Below, piece by piece: positions 16,636 through 24,248 of a DNA stretch of 47,901 nucleotides. The DNA is from Bacillota bacterium. GTDB lineage: Bacteria > Bacillota > Clostridia > Acetivibrionales > DTU013. A program made the position numbers and the translations under genes. The stretch is taken from contig JAKOPX010000002.1 of NCBI GenBank assembly GCA_029778665.1, positions 1-47,901 on the forward strand, read 5' to 3'. Position 1 is the stretch's first letter; every line of letters begins with the position of its first letter. Below the pieces are notes generated by a model. The model had not been told where the DNA came from. It did not search any database and worked only from the letters and a program-made list of their open reading frames with translations.

Positions 16636-16677
16636 CCTTTTCCTCCCGGCGGCTCTGTATACCGCAGATCCTCCACA

Positions 16678-17109
16678 CTAAATACCAAGCATCGCAAACG
16701 TTTCCGACAGGCTTTCCGGGCTGAGGCTGTCGCCACTCATGTATTTTTCCCACCTGTCTCTGCTCCATACTTCGACCCTGTTTCCTACGCCAACTATTGT
16801 AACCTCTTTTTCGAGTCCCGCATGAGCCCGAAGTTCCGGAGGTATCAGTATGCGATAATGGCTGTCTACCTTGCACTCTGCCGCGCTCGAGAAGAAAAAC
16901 CTGCTGAATTCGCGCGCTTTAGTGTTTGAAAGTGGCAGCGTCTCTATTTTCTCCACGAGACTGTTCCATTTTGGCATGGAAAAGATGAAAAGACACCCTT
17001 CCAGCCCTTTCGCTATCATGAACTTCACGTCGAGTTCTTCCCTGAAAGCAGCCGGAATGATTATCCTGCCCTTTGGATCTATAGTGTGCTGGTATTCACC
17101 ATAGAACAA
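16678..17109 (-). CDS. mraZ: MraZ transcriptional regulator of the dcw cluster
   Basis: The 143-residue protein carries two AbrB/SpoVT-like half-domains: GEYQHTIDPKGRIIIPAAFREEL near the N-terminus (quoted in part by its DPKGR core) and CKVDSHYRILIPPELRAHAGL in the second half. Each has the conserved D-x-x-x-R motif. MraZ forms a ring-shaped oligomer, binds repeats ahead of its own gene and represses the cluster. The start is a TTG at 17109 with GAGGTGG five bases upstream; an in-frame ATG is lacking at that point. A promoter and a four-unit 10-bp repeat lie just upstream, so autorepression is well supported. Confidence 0.96.
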   Translation of the reverse strand: MFYGEYQHTIDPKGRIIIPAAFREELDVKFMIAKGLEGCLFIFSMPKWNSLVEKIETLPLSNTKAREFSRFFFSSAAECKVDSHYRILIPPELRAHAGLEKEVTIVGVGNRVEVWSRDRWEKYMSGDSLSPESLSETFAMLGI

Positions 17110-17130
17110 CTAATCCACCTCACACACTAT

Positions 17131-17170
17131 CAACTTCGGACCACTTTCACCCACTTTGTCCCACTTCACT
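17131..17170 (-). promoter_or_regulatory. MraZ operator, 10-bp-spaced GTGG repeats
   Basis: On the plus strand CCACTT begins at exactly 17141, 17151 and 17161, with a weaker unit CAACTT at 17131. The coding strand therefore reads AAGTGGGACA, AAGTGGGTGA, AAGTGGTCCG, AAGTTGATAG in tandem. MraZ of other bacteria binds TGGG-type direct repeats with a 10-bp period near its own promoter. These units lie from the predicted transcription start into the leader, the position expected for repression. Confidence 0.85.
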
Positions 17171-17173
17171 TAC

Positions 17174-17202
17174 ATTTTAAATCAAATTTGTGGAATAATC
17201 AA
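17174..17202 (-). promoter_or_regulatory. Promoter of the mraZ-led dcw operon
   Basis: TTGATT (17197-17202) and TAAAAT (17174-17179) on the minus strand are separated by 17 bases. The expected start, near 17167, falls inside the first operator repeat. The region is AT-rich, unlike its surroundings. Confidence 0.75.
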
Positions 17203-17244
17203 GCACCATTTGGAATATTTTTTAAGGATAGGACCACAGAACCA

Positions 17245-17272
17245 TAAAAAAACCCGCCATTCCGGCGGGTTT
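17245..17272 (-). terminator. Intrinsic terminator after rodA
   Basis: On the minus strand AACCCGCC (17264-17271) pairs with GGCGGGTT (17251-17258) over a 5-base loop, followed by a run of T residues (17245-17252). It ends the lgt-rodA unit before the mraZ promoter. The gap between rodA and this stem (about 85 bases) holds nothing I recognise. Confidence 0.9.
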
Positions 17273-17356
17273 CATGCATGACGGCAGCATCGGTGCTTTC
17301 ATTACCCAAAAATCAGCACCGTAATCACCATATATTTTCAGTGTACCTGGAACCTG

Positions 17357-18505
17357 TTATGAAGAACTCCTGTAAGGATTCCTTTTCCTTCTCATCGAAA
17401 CGCTCAAAAGTATACCAACATTAAGGTAGTTTGCTATGAGGGAACTGTTGCCCTGGCTCACGAAAGGAAGCGGTATCCCTGTAACGGGCAGCAGACCTAT
17501 GCACATGCCGATATTCTCTATGAAATGGAATGCAAACATCGCAGTGATGCATATGACCATGAACGAACCGTATGGATCCCTCGAATTCATGGATATATAC
17601 ACGCACCTGAACAGAAAGAAGAACACGATCAGTATGAACGCGACCGATCCTACAAATCCCATTCCTTCTCCGATCACTGAGAAAATAAAGTCCGTTTCCT
17701 GCTTAGGCACAGCGTACGTACCAGCCTGGCTGTCAAGCCTGCCAAAAATGCCCTTGCCAAAAAGCTGGCCTGATCCGATGGCCATTTTTGACCGGTAAAC
17801 CTGGAGGCCGGAACCCAAAAGGTCAGATTCCGGAAAAATAAAGGATATTATCCTGCTACGTATATGGTCGAACTGCTTCATCGGAAGGACATAGAACCAC
17901 AGAACAGGAGCAGCTGCCACGAACAATCCCGCTGCTATCAGAAAATACCTGTACGGTATCCCGTATATGAAAAGCATGACGACAAAGGAAAAAACAAACA
18001 CCATTGCTGTTCCGACATCAGGCTGCATCAGCACGAGTGCAACCGGCAGGATCGCATACACAATCAGCTTGACCGCATTTTTGCCAATGTCCTTGCCTTC
18101 TTTCAGTCTCTCGAAAAAAACCGGCAGAAGTACCGCATATGCGACCTTGGCCAGCTCAGAAGGCTGAAAAGCACCTATTACCGGAACCGGGAGCCAGCTC
18201 TTGCTCCCGTAGATCCTCATACCTTTGATAAGAACCAGCACAAGAAGCACTATGCTGCCAATGTAGAGAAAAATGCCAAGTGTCCGGAAATCTTTATAGT
18301 CGATGGCACTGATAACGATTGCCGCCACTATGCCTATACACAGGCAGATGACCTGTTTGAGCCATACACTGGAAACACCCTCTCCCCCCAAAGCACTCTT
18401 GAGAGATACGACACCATAAAGTGACATGAGTATAACGGAAATAAACAGCATATAGTCAAACTGCCTGAGATAGTCAGTGCCTTTTGTCTTTTCTACGTAA
18501 AACAT
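17357..18505 (-). CDS. rodA: SEDS-family glycan polymerase, RodA type
   Basis: A ten-segment membrane protein of 382 residues. SEDS landmarks are SWLPVPVIGAFQPSELAKVA, the LMQPDVGTAMVF loop containing the catalytic-type aspartate, GSGLQVYRSKMAIGSGQLFGKG, VPKQETDFIFSVIGEGMGFVG and ENIGMCIGLLPVTGIPLP. The QETDFIFSVIGEE-like region is closer to RodA than FtsW, hence the call. The last motif reads PFVSQGNSSL where most RodA proteins have PF(I/V)SYGGSS. RodA elongates glycan strands along the side wall with a class B PBP. I start at the ATG at 18505 (AGGGTGG five bases upstream) rather than the GTG at 18514, which has no ribosome site. It follows lgt by about 58 bases and ends before a strong terminator. 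Confidence 0.9.
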   Translation of the reverse strand: MFYVEKTKGTDYLRQFDYMLFISVILMSLYGVVSLKSALGGEGVSSVWLKQVICLCIGIVAAIVISAIDYKDFRTLGIFLYIGSIVLLVLVLIKGMRIYGSKSWLPVPVIGAFQPSELAKVAYAVLLPVFFERLKEGKDIGKNAVKLIVYAILPVALVLMQPDVGTAMVFVFSFVVMLFIYGIPYRYFLIAAGLFVAAAPVLWFYVLPMKQFDHIRSRIISFIFPESDLLGSGLQVYRSKMAIGSGQLFGKGIFGRLDSQAGTYAVPKQETDFIFSVIGEGMGFVGSVAFILIVFFFLFRCVYISMNSRDPYGSFMVICITAMFAFHFIENIGMCIGLLPVTGIPLPFVSQGNSSLIANYLNVGILLSVSMRRKRNPYRSSS

Positions 18506-18563
18506 TCGATCCACCCTGTCGATCCGTCAGGCTGTGCAGCGAGCACATCCAGGATCGGAATAG

Positions 18564-19619
18564 TCATGCTTCAGACGAATCATCTTCTGGAATTGTTCCG
18601 GCTGCAGTGCTTCCTTCATCAGATTTTTCTTCTGAAACTGTTCGCTCTGTTTGTTCTTCCTCCGTTGATTCCTTTGCCTCTTCCGCTCCTGCTTTTTCTG
18701 TATCATCTGCTTCTGCTTTCGCCGCTTCAGCTGCTTCTTCTTCCTTCATTTTCATAAGCAGGGCCCCATACCTGCTCTGGCCAAGCACGACTGCCTCCTC
18801 TTCGGTTTTTCTCATTGCAGCCCGCCTGTACAGGAGCAGCACGATACCCACTATGACAAGTATTACGGAAAGCATCTGCGACACCCTGAAGCTGCCCAGC
18901 CACAGGCTGTCAGTCCTGATGCCTTCTATTACTGCCCTGGCTGCGCCGTACAGTATGAAATACAGGAAGAGGACCTCTCCTTCAACCTTTTTTCTTTTCC
19001 TCCGGAACAAAAGGAACAGGAAAATCGCGATATCCAGCAATGATTCGTACAGGAAGGTCGGATGTACACCGAAAATTTCCGGATTATAACCATTCCTCCG
19101 GAGATACCCGTCGATAACATTCCCGTTCATTCTCCACGGGAGTTGCGTTGCCGTGCCAAAGGCCTCCTGGTTTATGAAGTTGCCCCATCTGCCTACACCC
19201 TGCCCGAAAACGAGATAGGGGACGGCGAAATCGCAAAGATTAAGGAACGATATCTTTTTCTTCCTGGTATAGATCCATGCCACAAGCAACGCCCCGATGA
19301 CGGCTCCGTATATCGCAAGACCGCCGTCCCTGATCTTTATGATAGATACCAGGTTGTTCCTGAACTGGTCCCAGTTGAAAACCACGTAATAGAGCCTCGA
19401 AAAAACGATGGCTACAGGCGCGGCGTAAAGCACCAGGTCAAGAACATTATCGGCAGTCAGGTCATATTTCCTGCAGCTTCTCAGTGCCATCAGGACTGCT
19501 GCAAGGAATCCCAGTGTGATTATAACGCCGTACCAGAATATCTCGATCCCAAAAACGGAAAATGCATATCTCCTCAGTTCAAACTCAAGTCCCAGTCCGG
19601 GAAAACTTACAAAATCCAC
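18564..19619 (-). CDS. lgt: Prolipoprotein diacylglyceryl transferase with long acidic C-terminal tail
   Basis: Lgt moves diacylglycerol from phosphatidylglycerol to the lipobox cysteine of prolipoproteins in the membrane. The first 265 residues are the usual seven-segment enzyme, with the signature GRWGNFINQEAFG, RDGGLAIYGAVIGA and HPTFLYESLLD. A tail of about 85 residues follows, very rich in Glu, Ala, Lys, Ser and Thr and ending EDDSSEA; it is absent from the textbook enzyme and should be cytoplasmic and disordered. The start is GTG at 19619, preceded by AGGGGG seven bases away. It lies between the M16 peptidase pair and rodA. Total length is 351 residues, against about 260-280 usually. 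Confidence 0.95.
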   Translation of the reverse strand: MDFVSFPGLGLEFELRRYAFSVFGIEIFWYGVIITLGFLAAVLMALRSCRKYDLTADNVLDLVLYAAPVAIVFSRLYYVVFNWDQFRNNLVSIIKIRDGGLAIYGAVIGALLVAWIYTRKKKISFLNLCDFAVPYLVFGQGVGRWGNFINQEAFGTATQLPWRMNGNVIDGYLRRNGYNPEIFGVHPTFLYESLLDIAIFLFLLFRRKRKKVEGEVLFLYFILYGAARAVIEGIRTDSLWLGSFRVSQMLSVILVIVGIVLLLYRRAAMRKTEEEAVVLGQSRYGALLMKMKEEEAAEAAKAEADDTEKAGAEEAKESTEEEQTERTVSEEKSDEGSTAAGTIPEDDSSEA

Positions 19620-19630
19620 AACGCATCCCC

Positions 19631-19660
19631 CTTATACCTGCGACAGATGATTTATGTCAA
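19631..19660 (-). promoter_or_regulatory. Possible promoter for lgt-rodA
   Basis: A perfect TTGACA (19655-19660) and TATAAG (19631-19636) are 18 bases apart on the minus strand. The -10 box is only 11 bases before the GTG start and overlaps the ribosome site, so a transcript from here would be nearly leaderless. A palindrome, CTGATATATCAG (19666-19677), lies just upstream of the -35 box and could be an operator. Confidence 0.4.
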
Positions 19661-19702
19661 ATCAACTGATATATCAGATCAACTTATGCTGGCCGGCTAT
19701 GC

Positions 19703-20986
19703 TCAGACAGGCCTGATCACCGACATGGCGAGGCTCTCGGGTCTAAAGTGATCATGAAGGACCTCGTTCACATATTCAAATGTTATTTTATCATAAACGT
19801 CCAAATAGTCAAACATGCTGACGCCCTTGAAATACACTGTTATGAACGAGTGCGAGATCCTCTCCACGGAATTGAACTGCCTCATGAACCGACCCCTGTA
19901 AGCCCTGATCAGTCTCTCGCATGCCGGCCTGTCGAGCCCGTCTTTCTTCGCATCTTCCAATGCACTTAAGAATCTTTCCTTCACCTTCAGCGGATCGGGT
20001 GATTCTCCTCCCAGTATTGAAAAGGCATATTGCTTCTCGACACTTACGTCAGTGCCAAAAGACGAGTTGATCAGACCTTCGCCGTACAGTTGCTCATAAA
20101 GCTGAGAGCTTCTGCCGGCAAGCAGTTCCAGCACCAGCTTCACGGCAGTCTCATACATCAGCAGTTCGATGCCTTTCTCGCCATAGAAACTGCCTTTATA
20201 GCCCATCTGGAACATCGGTATCGAAACGGCAAGGCGCTCCTCGATATAATCACGGTGGACTGCCGCACTTTCCTCAGGGTAGAGCCTTTTGACAGGAGGC
20301 TGAGGTTTGCTGTGCGGGATCGCACATTCGACCATCCCGAACACGCTTTCCGGATCAACATCACCGACTGCGAGTATGATCATGTTCGAAGGGTGGTAAA
20401 ACGTGTTGTAGCACATGTACAGCGTTTCCCTGTTTATCATGCTGATACTGTCGATGGTTCCCGCAATGTCGATCCTGACCGGGTGCTTTTCGTACAATGC
20501 CTTCAGCAGATTGAAATGCACTTTCCAGTCAGGGTTGTCCTGGTACATCAGTATTTCCTGGCCGATGATGCCCTTTTCGTTTTCGACGCTTTCCTGAGTG
20601 ATATACGGATTCTGGACATAGTCCAGCAGCAGTCTGAAATTTTCATCGAACCTGTCTGTGCAGGAAAACAGGTAAACAGTCTTGTTGAAGCTCGTGTATG
20701 CATTTGGGTTCGAGCCCAGCATGGAGAATTTCTCCATCACATTCCCGTCTTTTTGCTCAAAAAGCTTATGCTCCAGGAAATGTGCGATACCGTCCGGAAC
20801 GCGGGTAGCATTAGTTTCTCCAGGGATAATAAACTCATTGTCTATGGAACCGTAATTCGTTGCGAAGGCAGCATATTTTTTGGAATACCCGCGCCTTGGT
20901 ATAACAAAGGCTTTCAGCCCGCTGGGATGGTCATAGCTGTAAAGGACTTCGCCCGCTTTTTCGTATTCAATCTTCCTGAAATCCAT
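19703..20986 (-). CDS. ymfH: M16-family zinc peptidase, catalytic-type partner (YmfH-like)
   Basis: This 427-residue protein has the inverted zinc motif HFLEH (69-73) near the N-terminus, followed some 75 residues later by ENEKGIIGQEILMYQDNP, which supplies the third ligand glutamate. Two M16 half-domains fill the length; no signal peptide is seen, so it should be cytoplasmic. M16 subfamilies work as pairs in which one chain keeps the zinc site and the other does not; the neighbouring gene encodes the zinc-less chain. In Bacilli the pair is YmfF/YmfH; substrate is unknown here, and peptide processing is an inference. The ATG at 20986 has GAGGAG eight bases upstream. It begins 33 bases after its partner, so the two are co-transcribed. 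Confidence 0.9.
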   Translation of the reverse strand: MDFRKIEYEKAGEVLYSYDHPSGLKAFVIPRRGYSKKYAAFATNYGSIDNEFIIPGETNATRVPDGIAHFLEHKLFEQKDGNVMEKFSMLGSNPNAYTSFNKTVYLFSCTDRFDENFRLLLDYVQNPYITQESVENEKGIIGQEILMYQDNPDWKVHFNLLKALYEKHPVRIDIAGTIDSISMINRETLYMCYNTFYHPSNMIILAVGDVDPESVFGMVECAIPHSKPQPPVKRLYPEESAAVHRDYIEERLAVSIPMFQMGYKGSFYGEKGIELLMYETAVKLVLELLAGRSSQLYEQLYGEGLINSSFGTDVSVEKQYAFSILGGESPDPLKVKERFLSALEDAKKDGLDRPACERLIRAYRGRFMRQFNSVERISHSFITVYFKGVSMFDYLDVYDKITFEYVNEVLHDHFRPESLAMSVIRPV

Positions 20987-21019
20987 TTAAACAACTCCTC
21001 ATAACATACTTTCATATGG

Positions 21020-22324
21020 TTATTGCTTTCCCGTGCTGTCAGCAGCAGTAAGGAAATAGACCGTATCAGGGACGATGCGCTGCGCCGCCGCTTTGACATC
21101 ATCCTTCGTGACCTTTCTGATCTTTTCCATGATAGTGACGAAATCGTCGTCGGTGCCCGAGATCGTCTGGCTGAGGTAGAAATCGACGATATTTATCTGG
21201 CTGTCTGTCAGTGATTTGATCCCCGTCTCCATATTTTTCACGGTGGCTTCCATCTCATAGTCCGAAATATTGCCTTTTGCCATGTCGTCAAGCTGTTCGT
21301 TTATAATATCCAATGCCCGCTGCCTGTTTCCGATATCGATGCCGCTGCTGATCACCATCAGCCCCTTGAACTTCTCAAGCATCGAATAGCAATAGTATGC
21401 AAGGCTCGCCTTTTCGCGGACATTCCGGAAAAGCTTGGAGTGTATGCCGCCGCCCAGTATCCCGTTATATACCATGAGCGCCGGATATTCATCGCTGCCG
21501 GGAGCCGTGTTTGTCCGGCAGCCCAGGCAAAGCTTGCCCTGTGTCACATTCATCGTTTCCGTTACATGCCTGACCTCAGCCTTTTCCTTCCTGGAAAAAC
21601 TGTCCCGCAGCGTTATCGTATTCCTGCGCGGAAGTCCTGACAACAGTCCGGATACTTCCTCTGCTTCTTTATCCGTTATGCTTCCGACCAGGTAAACCTG
21701 CATCGGAAATGTCTCGATCATTGTACGGTAATGCGCCGTCAGTTCATCGGCGGTAATGCCGGCAAGGTCTTCCACAGACCCGTAATCGTATATTTCAAAA
21801 GGCTCATTGCGGCACATCTCTTCCATACATCTGTCGACACTGTAGCTCATCTTATCGTTGACCCTGCCCTCGATCCTTATCTTCAGGTTTTCCTTTTCCT
21901 GTGCAAGATACTCCCCGCTGAACCTGCCGTCTGCCAGCGCAGGCCTGGCGATTATGTCAAAAAGCAGCGCCAGCGCTTCTGCAAAAGTGTCGGTTCCGTC
22001 CGGAACATACTGCTTTGACAGGAATTCCGTGTAAAAATGGATGACATGCCTCTCGCCTTTCTTGGTCACGCCACAGTCAAAGCTTGCGCCGTAAAGGCTT
22101 TCAAGCTCCATCGAAATGTCCCGCAGTGTGGGATACGCTCTGCTTCCGCGCCTCATGACGGCAGGCAGCAGCGCGTTTTTCGTCGCATTCTCCTTCGTGA
22201 GATTATCCTGGAAAAAGAAATGTATGCTGCTCGTTTTGAACTTGTCCGTATTGACCACGAAAATATCTATCCCGTTGAATGAGGATACCCTGACCGGCCT
22301 TCCCGCGTCGAATCCCGTCTCCAT
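21020..22324 (-). CDS. ymfF: M16-family peptidase-like protein without zinc site (YmfF-like)
   Basis: A 434-residue M16-fold protein that lacks HxxEH; the equivalent stretch reads around NALLPAVMRRGSRAYPTL. Recognisable M16 features include LESLYGASFDCGVTKKG, the GRVNDKMSYSVDRCMEEM segment and LGCRTNTAPGSDEYPALMVYNGILGG. It is the expected inactive subunit beside the zinc-bearing chain encoded next. The best start is the ATG at 22324, with GGAAGGAAGG six bases upstream; upstream in-frame GTG/ATG codons at 22345/22342 lack a ribosome site. An extended -10 promoter lies about 40 bases before the start. Confidence 0.88.
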   Translation of the reverse strand: METGFDAGRPVRVSSFNGIDIFVVNTDKFKTSSIHFFFQDNLTKENATKNALLPAVMRRGSRAYPTLRDISMELESLYGASFDCGVTKKGERHVIHFYTEFLSKQYVPDGTDTFAEALALLFDIIARPALADGRFSGEYLAQEKENLKIRIEGRVNDKMSYSVDRCMEEMCRNEPFEIYDYGSVEDLAGITADELTAHYRTMIETFPMQVYLVGSITDKEAEEVSGLLSGLPRRNTITLRDSFSRKEKAEVRHVTETMNVTQGKLCLGCRTNTAPGSDEYPALMVYNGILGGGIHSKLFRNVREKASLAYYCYSMLEKFKGLMVISSGIDIGNRQRALDIINEQLDDMAKGNISDYEMEATVKNMETGIKSLTDSQINIVDFYLSQTISGTDDDFVTIMEKIRKVTKDDVKAAAQRIVPDTVYFLTAADSTGKQ

Positions 22325-22363
22325 CAGAACCTTCCTTCCCATCACATATCTTGATAATAATAT

Positions 22364-22372
22364 ATTATAACA
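22364..22372 (-). promoter_or_regulatory. Extended -10 promoter ahead of the M16 pair
   Basis: TATAAT (22364-22369) with an upstream TG one base away (TGTTATAAT) on the minus strand, in an AT-rich divergent gap. No good -35 box is seen at 16-18 bases, which extended -10 promoters tolerate. The leader would be about 33 bases. Confidence 0.5.
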
Positions 22373-22474
22373 CTATTATCCGAAGAAAATTTTCGCATTG
22401 AAATATTTTCTCGCCAATAATTTGCGCTTTACCGGCAATAATACACTTAAGCACACTTACCGGAGGTTCAGAAG

Positions 22475-22651
22475 ATGAGGTACACACCAAACAGAAAATA
22501 CCCGATCACCCAGATGAAAAGAAACAGCCAGCCGATGAACGGCGAACGGATACTTGACATAAGTATCGGCACTGCTGCAGGACTGCTCGCCGTCACATTC
22601 CTCAAAGGCCTGTTCTGGGGATATCTGATCAGAAAGTGCCGGGGAAGATAA
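22475..22651 (+). CDS. Small single-span membrane protein, unknown
   Basis: A 58-residue frame on the plus strand, opposite to its neighbours, starts at ATG 22475 with GGAGG eight bases upstream. The first 28 residues are polar and basic (MRYTPNRKYPITQMKRN), then a Gly/Ala/Leu membrane segment (about residues 31-52, SIGTAAGLLAVTFLKGLFWG) and a basic end RKCRGR. No family is recognised. The ribosome site and the tidy topology favour a real gene. No clear promoter was found in the 150-bp divergent gap shared with the M16 pair. Confidence 0.5.
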   Translation: MRYTPNRKYPITQMKRNSQPMNGERILDISIGTAAGLLAVTFLKGLFWGYLIRKCRGR

Positions 22652-22729
22652 TAAACTGCTGTTTGAATAAGGTAATGTAAATTCAGGCATTCCCCGATAT
22701 TTTATATATACAGTATCGGGAGATTGCAG

Positions 22730-22837
22730 ATGCCGGAACGATTCCAGCAGGCAACAGATCTTGCTTCTTTCGTCATATCGGTCTGCCTTTCATTTTGTAT
22801 ACTGGTACTTGCTGTTTTTTCAAAAACGCCGGGCTGA
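22730..22837 (+). CDS. Tiny membrane-segment ORF, possibly the head of a decayed gene
   Basis: A 35-residue frame (begins MPERFQQATDLASFVIS) consists of a short polar head and one hydrophobic segment ending VLAVFSKTPG. GGGAG lies seven bases before the ATG; those Gs form the 3' arm of a CCCGATA/TATCGGG stem (22695-22721 region) that could hide the ribosome site. The stop overlaps a +1-shifted frame holding the end of a GGDEF domain. It may therefore be the membrane-anchor start of a diguanylate cyclase whose middle was deleted, rather than a gene in its own right. Confidence 0.35.
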   Translation: MPERFQQATDLASFVISVCLSFCILVLAVFSKTPG

Positions 22838-22848
22838 AATCGAGACTT

Positions 22849-22965
22849 TCCTCGTACCCTGCAGACGGAAGGGATGCCAGGTCCCTTATCGAAGCTGCGG
22901 ACAGGAGCCTCTGCAGATCAAAGGCAAAAGGCAAAAACGCATTGCCCTGCAGGGATATCTACTGA
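22849..22965 (+). pseudogene. C-terminal remnant of a GGDEF (diguanylate cyclase) domain
   Basis: In the frame ending at the TGA at 22963-22965 the plus strand reads SSYPADGRDARSLIEAAD then RSLCRSKAKGKNALPCRDIY. This matches the closing helix region of GGDEF domains, whose consensus is P-x-DG, about six residues, L-x-x-AD-x-ALY-x-AK-x-x-G-(R/K)-N. The GGDEF motif itself and the rest of the domain are absent upstream, and no start codon with a ribosome site leads into it. It overlaps by seven bases the 3' end of the convergent MFS gene. A diguanylate cyclase gene therefore once lay here and has decayed. Confidence 0.75.
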
Positions 22966-24194
22966 TTGGCGCGGCAGCTCCGTCTGTCCGGAGCCCATGC
23001 GGGTTTCGCGCTCCCGTTCACGGCAAATATGAGCATCAGGATACCGCATACGATAAACACTCCGATCAGCGAATATTTTCTGATGAGAACTGATGTGACG
23101 ACCGTTCCCGCGAGCTTCCCCAGGCCGGCCATCATATCGCTGAAAGCCGTGACTCTCGCCATGTATTCCCGGTCCGCGGCGACCTGGAAACGTGCCGCAA
23201 GAATGATGCCGCTGACTGCTATTATCGTTCCCTCGGCGAACTGAAGCATCAACACCGCTTCATATGTCTTCGTAAATGCATAAAGGATCCATATGACCGC
23301 CGCTGCGGCAAGACAACTGTAAAAAGTCCGTGCATCGCCTTTATCCGGTCTGCTGTCCATCTGTCCGGCAATGAACATGGCAAGAAGGTTGGCGCCGTAG
23401 TATGCGGTGATCATCATGCCCCATCCTTTCGCAGTGACTTTCAGTATATCGAATGCAAACGGGTAAAAAGCAAGGTTTACAGATATGGTGCAGAAGCCGA
23501 CCACAAATTCCGCTGCCAGCAGTTCACGGATCGGAACGGCGGCCATGCAGTACCTGATTCCTTTTTTCATGGCGGATAGTGCTGTCTCATGGGAACTTTG
23601 CACATTTGCGGCGTAATTGCCGGGATGGTCCGCTGCAGCTGAAAAAACGGTGAATAAGGCAGAAACAAGGCAGCAGGCGGATGAAACCAGTATCGAAGGT
23701 GCGGGACCGTATTTGTCTGTAAGGAAGCCGGCCGCCACCGGACCTGCAAGATAAGCGGCACCGCCCGCTCCCGTCAGCAGCGAGTTGGCTTTGAGAGCTC
23801 CCTTTTTGCCGGTCATCCTGAGCACGTATTTCCGCCTTGATGGATTGTAGAAAACATCAAGAATGGAGATCAGTATGATCAGCAGATATATTTGCGCCAC
23901 ATTGCCCGCAGCAAGGAACAGCAAAGCCGTCAGGGACTTCAGTATGTCCATTAGCACAAGCAGGCGTCCTTCACCGGATCTGTCGCCTATCACACCCGCA
24001 AAAGGCGACGCCAGGATGCCCGGCAGTGCGGAAAGCGCCGCACCTGCCGCTGCAGAGATACCAGAGCCTGCAATATCATGGATAAGCATTGTCACTGCTA
24101 TGAACCTGACGGATTCTCCAAAACCCAAAAGGCCCTGGCCGGCCAGGAATATGCGGAAGGCTCTGCCGCCAGGCCCGCTGCGGTCAGTTTTCAT
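22959..24194 (-). CDS. Major facilitator superfamily transporter (MFS_3/EntS-like)
   Basis: A 411-residue protein with about twelve membrane segments, the MFS loop motif GVIGDRSGEGRLL between segments 2 and 3, and a second-half counterpart around DSRPDKGDARTF. The N-terminus (GRAFRIFLAGQGLLGFGESVRF cut to its core) and the VFYNPSRRKYVLRMTGKKGALKANSLL stretch resemble the drug/siderophore efflux branch. Substrate cannot be told. The ATG at 24194 has GGGG about seven bases upstream. It follows the VanW-family gene by about 54 bases without a terminator and may be co-transcribed. Its stop overlaps the GGDEF remnant on the other strand. Confidence 0.85.
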   Translation of the reverse strand: MKTDRSGPGGRAFRIFLAGQGLLGFGESVRFIAVTMLIHDIAGSGISAAAGAALSALPGILASPFAGVIGDRSGEGRLLVLMDILKSLTALLFLAAGNVAQIYLLIILISILDVFYNPSRRKYVLRMTGKKGALKANSLLTGAGGAAYLAGPVAAGFLTDKYGPAPSILVSSACCLVSALFTVFSAAADHPGNYAANVQSSHETALSAMKKGIRYCMAAVPIRELLAAEFVVGFCTISVNLAFYPFAFDILKVTAKGWGMMITAYYGANLLAMFIAGQMDSRPDKGDARTFYSCLAAAAVIWILYAFTKTYEAVLMLQFAEGTIIAVSGIILAARFQVAADREYMARVTAFSDMMAGLGKLAGTVVTSVLIRKYSLIGVFIVCGILMLIFAVNGSAKPAWAPDRRSCRANQ

Positions 24195-24248
24195 TAAGGT
24201 ACCCCAAATATCAGTATCATATTTGAATGGTATTCAGAAATGCGAAGA

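Noticed and set aside
17131-17170. CRISPR-like short repeats ahead of mraZ
   Set aside because: Units are 10 bp with no spacers; they fit the MraZ operator.
22761-23093. 110-codon plus-strand frame overlapping the GGDEF remnant
   Set aside because: Other frame; the GGDEF-like residues are in the neighbouring frame and this one runs into the convergent MFS gene.
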